A stretch of 64,000 nucleotides of DNA from Misgurnus anguillicaudatus (taxonomy: Eukaryota > Chordata > Actinopteri > Cypriniformes > Cobitidae): positions 11,734,501 to 11,798,500 of the forward strand of contig NC_073358.2 of NCBI RefSeq assembly GCF_027580225.2, given 5' to 3'. The translations under genes and the position numbers were made by a program. Positions 11,600-21,673 of this stretch are shown here, one piece after another (position 1 is the first letter of the stretch; each line of letters begins with the position of its first letter). The notes beneath the pieces were generated by a model that was not told the origin of the DNA, made no database searches, and was given only the letters and a program-made list of their open reading frames with translations.

Positions 11600-12820
11600 C
11601 GAACCCTATGCAAGATCTGGGAGGATGAGGAGAGCGTGCTGTTGGTGGCACCATATTGGACAACCAGGAGATGGTTTCCAAAACTCTCGCGACAGCCCCT
11701 CCTTGGAAGATTCCCGTGAGGAAGGACCTTCTTTCTCAACAAGAGGGCACATTATGGCACCCGTGCCCCGACCTTTGGAACCTCCATGTGTGGTCTCTGG
11801 ACGGGGCACAGAGGATTTGAGTGATTTACCGCAAGAGGTATCTAACACTATTGCTGCAGCGTGAGCGCCGTCTACGAGACAGGTTTACGCGCTTAAATGA
11901 AACCTGTTTGTCGACTGGTGTTCTTCCAAACGTGAGAACCCCTGAGAATGCCCGATTAGTGTTTTGCTTTTGTATTTCCAGCATCGTTTGGAGAATAGGC
12001 TGTCACCATCCACTATTAAGGTCGATATTGCTGCGATATCAGCTCACCATTCACCCGTAAACGGTAGGACAGTGTGTCAGCACGACCTGGTCATTAGATT
12101 TCTCAGAGGTGCTCGAAGGCTGAATCCTTCTCGTCCTCCCTCTATTCCTCCTTGGGACCTGTCCTTGGTGCTGAAATCACTTCAGGAAGCCCCATTTGAG
12201 CCTCTGCATAGTGTGAGTGTTAAATTTCTTACTATGAAGACTTTAACTCTTCTTGCTTTGGCTTCTGTTAAGAGGATAGGGGATATTTATGCATTTTCAG
12301 TCGATGATTCGTGCCTTCAGTTCGGGCCAGCTGCATCCAGCGTAACACTGAGACCCCGGCCCGGCTTCATGCCCAAAGTTCCCACCACTCCTTTCAGAGA
12401 TCAGGTGGTGAACCTGCAAGCGCTGCCTTTGGAGGAGGCAGACCCAGCCACGGCTTTGTTGTGCCCTGTTCGTGCACTACGTGTGTATATTGACAGGACG
12501 CAAAGCTTTAGGACCTCAGACCAGCTCTTTGTTTGTTATGGTGGTCAGCAGAAAGGGAAAGCTGTCACTAAGCAGAGGATGTCCCATTGGATTGTGGATA
12601 CTATAGCCCTTGCATATCAAAAGCAAGACGTGCCTTGTCCATTTAATTTACATGCTCACTCTACACGCCGTGTGGCATCATCTTGGGCACTGGCTCGCGG
12701 TTCCTCGCTAACGGATATTTGAGGAGCTGCAGGCTGGGCGACACCTAATACGTTCACAAGATTCTATAGTGTTCGTGTCGAGCCGGTATCCACTCGGGTT
12801 CTTTCTGTTAACTAGTTAAG
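11600..12820 (+). pseudogene. DIRS tyrosine recombinase (integrase), inactivated
   Basis: The main ORF is 11964-12722, preceded by about 120 codons of the same domain in shifted frames. Seen: an N-terminal helical SAM-like part (SPSTIKVDIAAISAHH), the first catalytic arginine in ASVKRIGDI, and the HxxR box in HAHSTRR. The TGA at 12720-12722 comes just before the sequence encoding GAAGWATPNTF and the catalytic tyrosine in TRFYSVRV. The nucleophile is therefore cut off from the rest. In DIRS elements this enzyme integrates the circular DNA; this copy cannot encode an intact one. Confidence 0.85.
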
Positions 12821-13192
12821 AACACCGAGTGTCGGCTCGTGTGTCGCTTGGAGCCTCTATTTTGGTGCTGCACATTTGCCCATTATGGAAGGCCGTTGAG
12901 GCAAAAACGTCACAAAAACTGTTTTTGCTCTCCCCACCCCCATGATAGCCGATGTTGCGGAGCATCCGCTGTCAGCCTATCACTGATGTATTCTCTGTAA
13001 ACCTGTGTAGGCTAGGCGCCCACATTTGTCCCCTACGTGGGGTTTATTTGTGTGTATAGTCCGTGGGGTTCTAATCCTTCACGTTTTTCCTTAGCAGAGC
13101 CTGCTCTGCATCTCTCTGCATACCATGTATTGTTCAGAGACTTCTTTTGAGCAACCTGTTGGTTGTTTCATATTTTTTATGTCATCCATTCA

Positions 13193-14001
13193 AGGGATAA
13201 TTCGGCCAAAAACGATATTAAACCCATGATTTACTCACCCCCAAGCTGTCCGAGTTGCATATGTCCATCGTTTTTCAGACAAACACATTTTCGGATATTT
13301 TAGAAAATATTTTAGATTTTTCTGTTGATTAAATGTAATGTTACGGGGTCCAGCAATAGTCCACGACCTTCAAGTCCAAAAAAAGTGCGTCCATCCTTCA
13401 CAAATTAAATCCAAACGGCTCCAGGATGATAAACAAAGGCCTTCTGTGGGTAATCCGTGCGGTGTTGTTGTAGAAATATCCATATGTAAAATGTTATTAA
13501 CGTAATTTACTACCTTCCGGTAGCGCCGCCATCTTAGACTCAGGAGAGAGTATTAGCGTAGTGTACGCACTTTTCTTAGTGACGTATGACAAATTCGGAG
13601 GGCGGGGGGACAGTGCAGCAGCAGAGAAACTATGTACGCTGCGTGGGCTCTCATCCTGAATGCGGATGACTCCATGATGGCGGCGCTACCGGAAGGAAGT
13701 TAGTTACATTAATAACATTTTAAATATGGATATTTCTACAACAACACCGCACGGATTACCCACAGAAGACCTTTGTTTATCATCCTGGATCCGTTTGGAT
13801 TTAATTTGTGAAGTTTGGACTTGAAGGTCGTGGACTATTGCTGGACCCCGTAACATTACATTTAATCAACAGAAAGATCTAAAATATTTTCTAAAATATC
13901 CGAAAATGTGTTTGTCTGAAAAACGATGGACATATGCAACTCGGACAGCTTGGGGGTGAGTAAATCATGGGTTTAATATCATTTTTGCCCGAACTATCCC
14001 T
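13193..14001. mobile_element. Fold-back MITE, 809 bp, nested in the DIRS 3' region
   Basis: The ends AGGGATAATTCGGCC and GGGCCGAACTATCCCT type are inverted copies, and the inverted arms extend about 320 bp each (13193-13520 against 13670-14001), with a short GC-rich centre. The direct repeat TTCA lies at 13189-13192 and 14002-14005, fitting a 4-bp target duplication. The ORF on the minus strand at 13891-14079 is just arm sequence. The superfamily is not certain. Confidence 0.85.
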
Positions 14002-14204
14002 TTCAACCTTCTTAGGGGATGGCTTCCGCAGTGTTCTAGCTCCGCTCAGTTTAGACGCTTCCCCAGTTCGCTGGTTCACTATGGTGGGTTAGGGAACAGG
14101 TAGTGACCAGCCTTCTGCATTTCGCCTTAGGTTCTGCCCCTTATGTGGAGGGCGGAGGGCTTTTGCAGGCACTGGAAGGGTTCAGCTGCAATGGCGTTTT
14201 GGTA

Positions 14205-14335
14205 GGGATTCCCAATTCGTCGGTCACGACGTGACGTCATAGTGACCGACTGAAAGGGAACGTCTCGGTTACGTATGTAACCCTCGTTCCCTGAAGGAAG
14301 GGAACGGAGACGTCACGTCCCGTCGCCACAGTTTG
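14205..14335 (+). repeat. DIRS internal complementary region
   Basis: It contains CCCAATTCGTCGGTCACGAC, then GTGACCGACTGAAAGGGAAC, then TTACGTATGTAACCCTCGTT and CCCTGAAGGAAGGGAAC. These are complementary to both element ends, as expected for the DIRS region that templates completion of the termini. Confidence 0.7.
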
Positions 14336-14382
14336 CTGTTCCATTGCTGTTTTCAGGCCGGGCACTGTTGCTCGGCTTCTCA

Positions 14383-14431
14383 GCAATAATATAGCTGATT
14401 TGGTATTATACCAAATCAGCTATATTATTGC
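14383..14431. repeat. Perfect 49-bp palindrome (24-bp arms, 1-base centre)
   Basis: The arm GCAATAATATAGCTGATTTG+GTAT is mirrored exactly around T14407. It lies at the head-to-head meeting of element terminal sequence. The ACCAAATCAGCT word also occurs in the left terminal repeat at 8461-8472. Confidence 0.95.
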
Positions 14432-14441
14432 CTGGCGGAGC

Positions 14442-14785
14442 GGCGCTGGCATTATGCAAATACCTGCATGCCAAGTTCATTGGCGTTTTCATAGTTTCTC
14501 GAAGTAGATAGGTCACCCGCGAAGCGGTTCCCAATTCGTCGGTCACGACGTGACGTCTCTGTTCTCTTCCTTCAGGGAACGAGGGTTACATACGTAACCT
14601 AGACCTTTTTGTTGGCGCCGGCATTATGCAAATACCTGCATGCCAAGTTCATTGGCGTTTTCATAGTATCTCGAAGTAGATAGGTCACCCGCGAAGAGGT
14701 TCCCAATTCGTCGGTCACGGCGTGACGTCTCCGTTCCCTTCCTTCATGGAACGAGGGTTACATACGTAACCGAGACGTTTTTGTT
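14442..14785. repeat. Right DIRS terminal repeat, tandemly duplicated (2 x 172 bp)
   Basis: 14442-14613 and 14614-14785 are direct copies of the same length with about 9 differences. Both are reverse complements of the left terminus, and both end in GGGTTACATACGTAACC and a T-rich stretch. A normal element would have a single copy. Confidence 0.9.
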
Positions 14786-15497
14786 AGATGAAATTATTTT
14801 AACAATAATAACTTTTCCTGAAATTGGCACAAATGGCACAGTTTCCCGAGAATGAAGCTTACTAATGGCCTGCCTTATAAGTAAATCAGCTGGAGATTGG
14901 TGAAAAGAAAATAATTTCCAACTCCACCCTTAACCAACTTAGAGGAAGCAAAGCTAAAGGAGGTGCCTTTCATTGCACATAAATGTTTCTCAACACACCT
15001 ACAAATCTTTGCTCTCACTTTACATACATTTTCATTTCTTCAGTTTACTTTGCTATTCATACATTGTCAGATTCAAGCACAAATAGAGGCTCTAACGTGG
15101 TACTGCTGCATTATGGTAAGTTTATTTAAACCTTTTCGTTTTAAGCAATATCACATTATTGTTTATAGTATTTATACAGTAGCTTCTCAGAGACAGTGAT
15201 CTTTGGTTTTTTGATTTTACTATTATTTGATAAAATTGCATATTTTTGCTGCTAGTTATACATTATGATAAATATAGTCACCCAAAAAGTATTTGCACAT
15301 AATCACAGTTAAAACTGTACTACTTTTACATTAGATAAAAAATAACATCCACCCATGTGAAATTTGTGTAAACAGAGCGAGATCACCTTAAAATTTAATT
15401 AATAAATTGCTATGCTCAAAATAAAATAGTCTTTCAAATTATTTAAAATATTAGAGGTAATGATGTCACCTATACTATTGTTATTTGTTTATGTTTT
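14786..15497. other. Upstream region of the VAMP5-like gene
   Basis: AT-rich sequence. A possible untranslated first exon ends at 15114 (ATTATG followed by a good donor GTAAGT), but its phase does not join cleanly with the coding exon. I cannot place the transcription start. Confidence 0.35.
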
Positions 15498-16504
15498 ATG
15501 GATAGCAAAATTCAAAGTGCTCAAAGAGATGCAGACGAGGTGAAAGTCATTATGTTGGAAAATATACATTCAGATCTCAGTCAGAGAGCTGAACATCTTC
15601 AGAACACTGTGAGTAAAGTGTATATCTGTGTTGCCTTAGAATCTGATATTAGACTGTAACACCAAACAAACCTCTTTGTGTTAACTCATGTGACAGTGAT
15701 ATTATTACAGATTAAACATTATAGAGAAACCTGCAAAGCTGTAATAAGTCAAGATTTACCATCTCAGTTGTTTCTCCTAAATGATAATGAAATTAAATGG
15801 ATAGCCTGTTAAGACTGTTCACTGAAAATGATTAATTTACTCAATTTTTTAGGGTAAGTGGTTGCAATCAATTTGTTTAAGTTACATTTAAACAAAAAAA
15901 ATTAGTAAAGTGAAGTAAAATCAAAAACTTTTGTTTAAATGTAGCTTAAATAGAGTTAAAATTGCAACCACTTACCTTAAAAAAAATTGAGTAAATTGAA
16001 TGAATATTTTTTTTCAGTGTTTCCTACATCTCAGATTGCCTAGTTATTCAAAAGTTTGCAAAGAGACAGCAAAGAATTTATTGCTATGTCAAACTATTTA
16101 TATCAAATTTACCACATATTATGCATATGCTATGCTTTTATAATTTTTATCACTGTACTTAAGGACTTACTTTGTACTTACAGAGTATTCTCTTTATTTG
16201 GATGTTAACAGTTGTCTCTTCTGTTTCCATTTTATTTCTTCTAAAGAAATGTGGTAGTGTTGTACAAGTCAATTTATGATTATCAGATCCAACTCTCTAT
16301 AAATTTTATTTTCAATGTAAGGATTTGGACGAAGCCGTGAAACCAAAAAGGAACAAGAAGATGGAGTACCTTCAGGCTAATAAAGGACTTGTTACCATTG
16401 TACTAATTTCAGCTATTATTGTATTTGCTGTTGTGGTTGCTATGCTTGCCACCCATGACATGCAAGCGCACACAGAAATACACAGTGATTTGGAAAAGCC
16501 ATAG
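15498..16504 (+). CDS. vamp5: R-SNARE, VAMP5-like (synaptobrevin family), two coding exons
   Basis: Exon A spans 15498-15608 (or starts at 15506 if the AG at 15504-15505 is used as acceptor) and exon B 16322-16504, joined in phase 0 by GTGAGT...AAG. Together they give about 97 residues. Seen: an N-terminal amphipathic SNARE helix (QRDADEVKVIMLENI, SQRAEHL with a candidate zero-layer Arg), a basic linker (KPKRNKK), a hydrophobic anchor (GLVTIVLISAIIVFAVVVAML) and an 18-residue tail after it. VAMP8 has almost no tail and VAMP5 has one, which favours VAMP5. Human VAMP5 is near TMEM150A, as here. The family mediates membrane fusion as tail-anchored v-SNAREs. The SNARE motif looks about 15-20 residues short. 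The true N-terminus is uncertain. A poly(A) signal AATAAA is at 17095-17100. Confidence 0.75.
15820..16019. mobile_element. 200-bp MITE in the VAMP5-like intron
   Basis: Ends CACTGAAAATGATT and TTTTTTTTCAGTG are inverted. The arms share TTTACTCAATTTTTT and GGTAAGTGGTTGCAAT in opposite orientation. The right end contains TTTTTTTTCAG, which looks like a splice acceptor but carries no coding sequence after it. Confidence 0.8.
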
Positions 16505-17115
16505 TATCAACAGCAGCAAATTGATCAACACGAAGAGAACAAATCACCGGCAGTTTTGTTCAGGGTATAATTTACTCCACCGCTGCTGGAAGACATTTAT
16601 GACTTAACACATGTTGGCGTGCATTGTGTTATAAGAATTATCTGAGCTTATGTGAAAAAATGCATTCTCTTTAAAAAAAACTTTCTTGTTATATGTAGTT
16701 TGAGTTTCACAGAATTAGTTTAATTGATATTATTTAAATGGGCAAATTGCCCCACTGAATTACAACACTTCCCTAAATTTAAAACATATGTTTTGAACCT
16801 GTATTAAGACAATAGTTTAAACACATTTTGAGAGCACTTGAGGCCTGTTAACTTTGTCATATAAACATGACTTTGCAGAAAAGGTTACCAAGAAAATCTT
16901 ATCCAGTCCTATTCCAAAAATGTGCTGATAGTTTGGTATGTAAACAGAAGCTTAATATAGCAGATTTAAAGGAAGTGCATATCTGTATTTAGTGTATCTT
17001 TCTGGTCATTCTGTGCTTTTTAAGGTGTCACAAATGTTTTTGAAAGATGTTGTTTTTCCCTGACAGTTTAGGCTTTGTCCATTGCTGAAGATTTAATAAA
17101 AATCTTTAACATCAG
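16505..17115 (+). other. 3' UTR of the VAMP5-like gene
   Basis: Non-coding AT-rich sequence between the stop codon (16502-16504) and the AATAAA at 17095-17100. The exact cleavage site is not determined. Confidence 0.6.
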
Positions 17116-17260
17116 TGGGTTTTTATTACATTTTTTTGAGGTTTTAAACTGACGAAAGTATGTTGTGTGAGAAATTGGGGAGGTAAAATAGCTGGTCACT
17201 GCTTCATCTGAATGGATGAATGCATGCTTTATTGATTGTAAGCTTAACTTAAAACATTAT

Positions 17261-17474
17261 GGGGCAGTTTCCTGTATAGGGCTTAAATCTACTCCAAGAC
17301 TAAAACGTTTGAGTTATCCCCCTGAAATTAGCTTGCACTGACATATCTTAAAATATATCAGTGCTATTGTTTTGTCTTAAATGCACACCAGTAATGCTTT
17401 GTAGAGTATGTTTGTAAAAACTACTTAAATGTCTACTCCTGGATTTATCTAAACCCTGTCCGGCAAACTGACCC
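17261..17474. mobile_element. MITE, PIF/Harbinger-like, copy 1
   Basis: Termini GGGGCAGTTTCCTGTATAGG and the inverted CCCTGTCCGGCAAACTGACC. It shares an internal block (GCACTGACATATCTTAAAAT) with the copy at 62221-62459. Flanked by TAT on the left and TAA on the right. Confidence 0.75.
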
Positions 17475-17835
17475 TAAGTTAAACAATTTCAACTTGATTT
17501 TATAAGTTTTCAACTTTTCACAAGCCAAAACTTAAAATAGTTGGTTGAATTGACTTGCAAAACCAAGTTGTTTTAAATTTATGCTGAATTTAAATTTAGC
17601 ATCTAAATAGAAACACATTAAAGTACTCACAGATAATGCCTACAATCACAGTAGACCAATAATACAATAGACAGTGCATGTATTGCATATAAACATACAT
17701 GCTATGTACATACATTTGCTATAAACTTACAAATATACAATGCACAATACTTATAAACATAAAGTGCACTTCTTATACACCCATGTTAAAATATACAATT
17801 CATACACTATACTGAAATGTACCCAATTACCAACA

Positions 17836-18060
17836 CTTCTGCTGGGTTGTTTTTAACTCAAAGCTGGGTAAATATTGGACAGAACTCATGTTGTGATGTA
17901 AATAAACATATGTTAGGATTTTTGTTAACCCAACCATGAGTTAAAACAACCCAGCATTAAAATGAAACAACCCCGAGGTTTATTTATTTATTAACCCAAA
18001 ATGTGTTCTATATAGCCTACCCAGCATTGAGTTAAAAAATAATCCAGCAGAACTTAGAGT
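17836..18060. mobile_element. MITE with inverted ends (TTCTGCTGG type)
   Basis: The left ACTTCTGCTGGGTTGTTTTT and the right AATAATCCAGCAGAACTTAG are inverted copies, with CAGCATTGAGTTAAAA words in the arms. Boundaries are approximate. Confidence 0.65.
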
Positions 18061-18395
18061 GAATAGAAAAGTTGACTCTAAGAGTGGAGTATATTGCCCT
18101 GTAGGTACAATCAGACAATGGTTAAGCTTTTAAACTGTACTCAGTGTTGATGAGACCTCTGCATAAGGTGGATAAATTATAAAGTTTTATGGCAAAGGGC
18201 ATTAATGACCTCTGGTAGTCTTCTCTGTTGCACCATGGCTGGATCAGTCAAGGGCCAGGGGCTGGCCAGGGCCACTTCAGGCAAAGATGTGACACTGCTG
18301 GCCTTCTTATGGCCTGAATAAAATGAATGTGAACCTTACTGGCTCACCTGTATATATCATCTGAATATAAACCAAAAGTGAATATAAATAGTTAA

Positions 18396-19460
18396 AGCTG
18401 CAGTCCAGCCTTTTCCCTCTTTGTCACCATCTCTGTTCGAAATCTGCAATTGCAGCTATTCGCGGAATAATCAACTTTACGTGGGTTGTACATCAGCACG
18501 AAACAGCGCGGACAATGTATTGAGGAGAATCTGTCAATCACCGCGTCCCTGTGGATACTGTCATCCTGGCTAACTTCATTATCTGATTTTTTAATCCAAT
18601 TTAAAGACTAAATACTGCATATTTGAATGATACATTTTATATACACAGGTAAGATCTTCAGTTATGTCTGGACAATGAGGAAAAGTAAAGAAGTATTCAT
18701 CTTAGTTAGATACTTTATCCCAGTGGGAAACTTTACAGATCAATGGAAGATCAACTGGAGGAAGATAATATTCCTGAAGTAAGTCATTTATTTTCATTTA
18801 TATTTGCTGTTACGTAATATTCTTATTACAAGTCACGCGGGTAAGTTATACGCGTCCGCGTATGTATTTTTTACAAACGAGGACGCGTTACTCACGTGGC
18901 GTGTATTTCTCTATGTCGTGCAGTAGACACGATATTACATTCGCTATTATGTTATCTTGATAGTAAGGATGCACTACAGGATATTTTAAGTGTGTGCTGT
19001 AATATGATTCCATACATTGCGCGTTTGTTTGCACGTGACATGATTGCCAGTCAGTTTATACGCGTTTACAGAAACACACGCATTAAAACATTAACGTTAC
19101 TAAAAACAGAAGCTTACCAGTCAGTCGATGGACATCTGAAAACAGCTTTTTATATAACTAAGCACTGCAGATGTTCACCAAGTGCTGTGAGAAAAAGCTA
19201 TAAATATCCACCTCCATCATCCTCACACGCAAATCTACTCCTTCATTTTGTGTGCAGAAATGACGTAATGAGGCAAACGCGTGCTCGAATTTCCCGCGGA
19301 AATCCACCAGTACCACTGGAATTAAAAATCATTAAAACAAGCTTACCGTTTTGAATCGAGTTAAGGCAAGCAGATAGTTTTGAAAGCTGGCAGGTTATAT
19401 ATTTTCTCAAAAATGTTTTTTTTTTATATTTTTAACCCAAATAAGTGCCGGACTGCAGCT
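18396..19460. mobile_element. TTAA-flanked DNA transposon, 1065 bp (piggyBac/Kolobok-like ends)
   Basis: TTAA at 18392-18395 and 19461-19464 flank inverted ends AGCTGCAGTCCAGCC and GCCGGACTGCAGCT. An open frame 18896-19354 (152 codons, + strand) is inside. Its product, with CRAVDTILHS and RLFARDMIAS segments, matches nothing I recognise and may be chance. TTAA targets are typical of piggyBac and Kolobok elements; I cannot choose between them. Confidence 0.8.
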
Positions 19461-19638
19461 TTAACTCTTTCCCCGCAAGCGTTTTAAAAAAAAAGTTGCC
19501 AGCCAGCGGCAGCATTTTTCATGATTTTCACAAAAGTTTAATGCCTTCCAGAAAATGTTTTTCTTTAAATATATAAACAACCAATATATCAAATGATAGA
19601 ACAGACCCTCTGCTTTCAAACAAAAAAAAACGTTTCAT

Positions 19639-21349
19639 CCCAGCTAGCAAAAAGTCGTCTATTGGACGTTGAGTAGACGTAAACCTTCAACGTTTAATTT
19701 TGGTCCACTGAAGGTTGAAAATGAAAATTGAAAAGACGTCAAATTCGTCCAACTTTTCAATGTTGAAAACAGGTCGATCTTCAACGTCTAATTATGGTCC
19801 AGTGAAGGTTGAAAATGAAAATTGAAAAGACGTCAAATTTGTCCAACTTTTCAACGTTGAAAACAGGTCGATCTTCAACGTCTAATTATGGTCCAGTGAA
19901 GGTTGAAAATGAAAATTGAAAAGACGTCAAATTTGTCCAACTTTTCAACGTTCAAATCAGGTCGATCTTCAACGTCTAATTTTGGTCCATATTCATCCAT
20001 CTTTTCAATGTTGAAAACAGGACCACATTAACATTTATAAACTTAAACAAAGCTTTAAAGGGTTATAATAACTTTAATAAAACAGCACATTTTAAATAGT
20101 GCAAACAGTCAAGTAACCAACAGATTTCACAGTCTGCAATAAACAGGTCGGTCCAGTAACCAACACAGAGTGCAATAAACATATATCAACACAGATTTCA
20201 GAGCGCAGTAAACACAGGTCAGTCCAATGCAATGAGCCGGGGGTTTTCGGGGCTGTCCTGGAGGACTGCTGGTGCTGCACAGTTTGCATGTCTCCCTCAT
20301 TAGACACACCTGGTTTGGATTTTCAGCTCATTATAATAGAGACTGGAAGACTTGAACTGGGTGTGTAAGGTAACTGAATGAGGTGTGTCACAAAAGGGAA
20401 ACATGCAAAATGTGCAGTGCTGGTGGTCCTCCAGGACAGCTTTGAAAATCCCTGCTATGAGCAGTCCAGAGCTTTCTGTAATCTGGCGGTTGGTTGGGCT
20501 TCTCTCTGTGATGATGGGTGGAAGATTCGCGTCACATTCACACGCCTCTTCGCTTCTTCTTCTTTAAGTTTTATGCCGGTTGGCAACTACCTTTAATGGT
20601 GCATTACCGCCACCTGGTGGGGTGGGGTAATTATATCATGAATACTCATTGCACCTCAATCGCAGTTTCATATTTTTTATAACTTTGACGTAATATGTAA
20701 AACTATTTACATTTACTTAAGATAATTGTAGAAATGAGTGAAGAGTCCATGACAAATCCAAACCAGCCGTATTTATTACATAAACATCTGTAGTGTATAT
20801 TCAATTTACATCTTACACAGCCACAGGCAACAAAGCGAAACTAAACATTTCAACCCGACAGGGGAATATAAAACAGCGCCAACAGGACTCATGCGCACTT
20901 CCACTAGTACGGTGTCTCTCAGTGTCCGTAGAGTACGCAAGCGCAATCATTAACAAGAATGATCTACAATAATAATAAACATGGTTTGGTAAATTGTATT
21001 CTCCGTTGTTTCAGCATGTATAACAGATTATCTAGCTGTCTTAGATTATGAGTTGAAAACGTGGTCAGTTGAAAACACGTAGTCAAACAGTCCAGCCAAA
21101 ACTACTTAGTTGAAATCACGTCTTAACCAGTCCAAGGCGGACCGACATATTTTCAACCATATTTCAACGTTGAAAGACCGTAATTGTTTACTGGTAGATT
21201 ATGAGTTGAAAACATGGTCAGTTGAAAACACGTAGTCAAACAGTCCAGCCAAAACTACTTAGTTGAAATCACGTCGTAAACCAGTCCAAGGCGGACCGAC
21301 TTATTTTCAACCATATTTCAACGTTGAAAGACCGTAATTGTTTACTGGG
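19639..21349. mobile_element. Nested element with CCCAG ends and AT target duplication (ISL2EU/IS4EU-like)
   Basis: Ends CCCAGCTAGCAAAA and TTGTTTACTGGG are inverted over the terminal CCCAG, and AT at 19637-19638 is repeated at 21350-21351. Comparison with the intact outer family (TTTCATCCTACCTT) confirms the insertion point. It contains four roughly 94-bp direct repeats (about 19678-20020, AACGTCTAATTATGGTCCAG words) and two 153-bp direct repeats (21042-21194, 21195-21347). A separate hairpin MITE (20238-20454) lies inside it. The superfamily call rests on the AT duplication only. Confidence 0.75.
20238..20454. mobile_element. 217-bp hAT-type MITE nested inside the previous element
   Basis: Inverted ends CGGGGGTTTTCGGGGCTGTC and GACAGCTTTGAAAATCCCTG. 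The 8-bp flanks CAATGAGC (20230-20237) and CTATGAGC (20455-20462) match at 7 of 8 positions. The arms pair over about 75 bp, which also explains the mirrored ORFs on both strands here. Confidence 0.82.
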
Positions 21350-21673
21350 ATCCTACCTTTATTAGTTCTCTTTTATCACCTCTCAAATATGGGTAGGTTT
21401 CTTCAAAAACACCCAATTTTGAGCAAAAAGCTGAGATAAATCCATTTTTGTGAAGAACTTTTAATAGAGATCAGACGCAGAGTGATCTTTAAAACATACA
21501 CAGAGTTCTTTCTTTTTCACGTGAGGCGCTACTTCTGGGTTGTATAAGTTGCGGAAGTGCGCCACCTGGTCTATAATAGCGGTATTCTGGAAAGCCGGAA
21601 ACTCTCATCATTGGCAGGGAAGCATTTTCTCTTAATTGACGAGTTATCTCGTCAATGGCGGCGAAAGAGTTAA

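Larger units (their letters stand above)
8281..14785 (+). mobile_element. DIRS-type (tyrosine recombinase) retrotransposon, decayed, with nested insertions
   Basis: DIRS elements replicate by reverse transcription and integrate a circle with a tyrosine recombinase; they have inverted termini and an internal complementary region instead of LTRs. Here the left terminal sequence (8281-8500, starting near TTCCGTTTCAGTCGGTCAC) recurs in inverted orientation at 14410-14785. A Gag-like ORF, an RT-linked RNase H and a tyrosine recombinase follow in the usual order. The internal complementary region is at 14210-14335. The RT catalytic core is missing, ORFs are broken by stops and frameshifts, and two foreign segments (about 9405-10105 and 13193-14001) sit inside. 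Family naming is from recalled fish DIRS proteins. Confidence 0.88.
19465..21669. mobile_element. TTAA-flanked element (CTCTTTCCCCGC ends) interrupted by a nested element
   Basis: It starts after TTAA 19461-19464 and ends before TTAA 21670-21673. The same family is complete at 23393-23885. The left part is 19465-19638 and the right part 21350-21669; a 1.7-kb element sits between them. Confidence 0.8.

Noticed and set aside
15086..15114. Short exon ending ATG before GTAAGT as coding exon 1 of the VAMP gene
   Set aside because: Splicing it to 15506 gives the wrong frame; kept only as a possible untranslated exon.
19678..20020. Regularly spaced repeats resembling a CRISPR array
   Set aside because: The 94-bp units are contiguous without unique spacers, and the genome is a vertebrate's; a tandem repeat inside a transposon.
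20092..20596. Mirrored 60-72-codon frames on both strands
   Set aside because: They arise from the inverted arms of the hAT MITE at 20238-20454.
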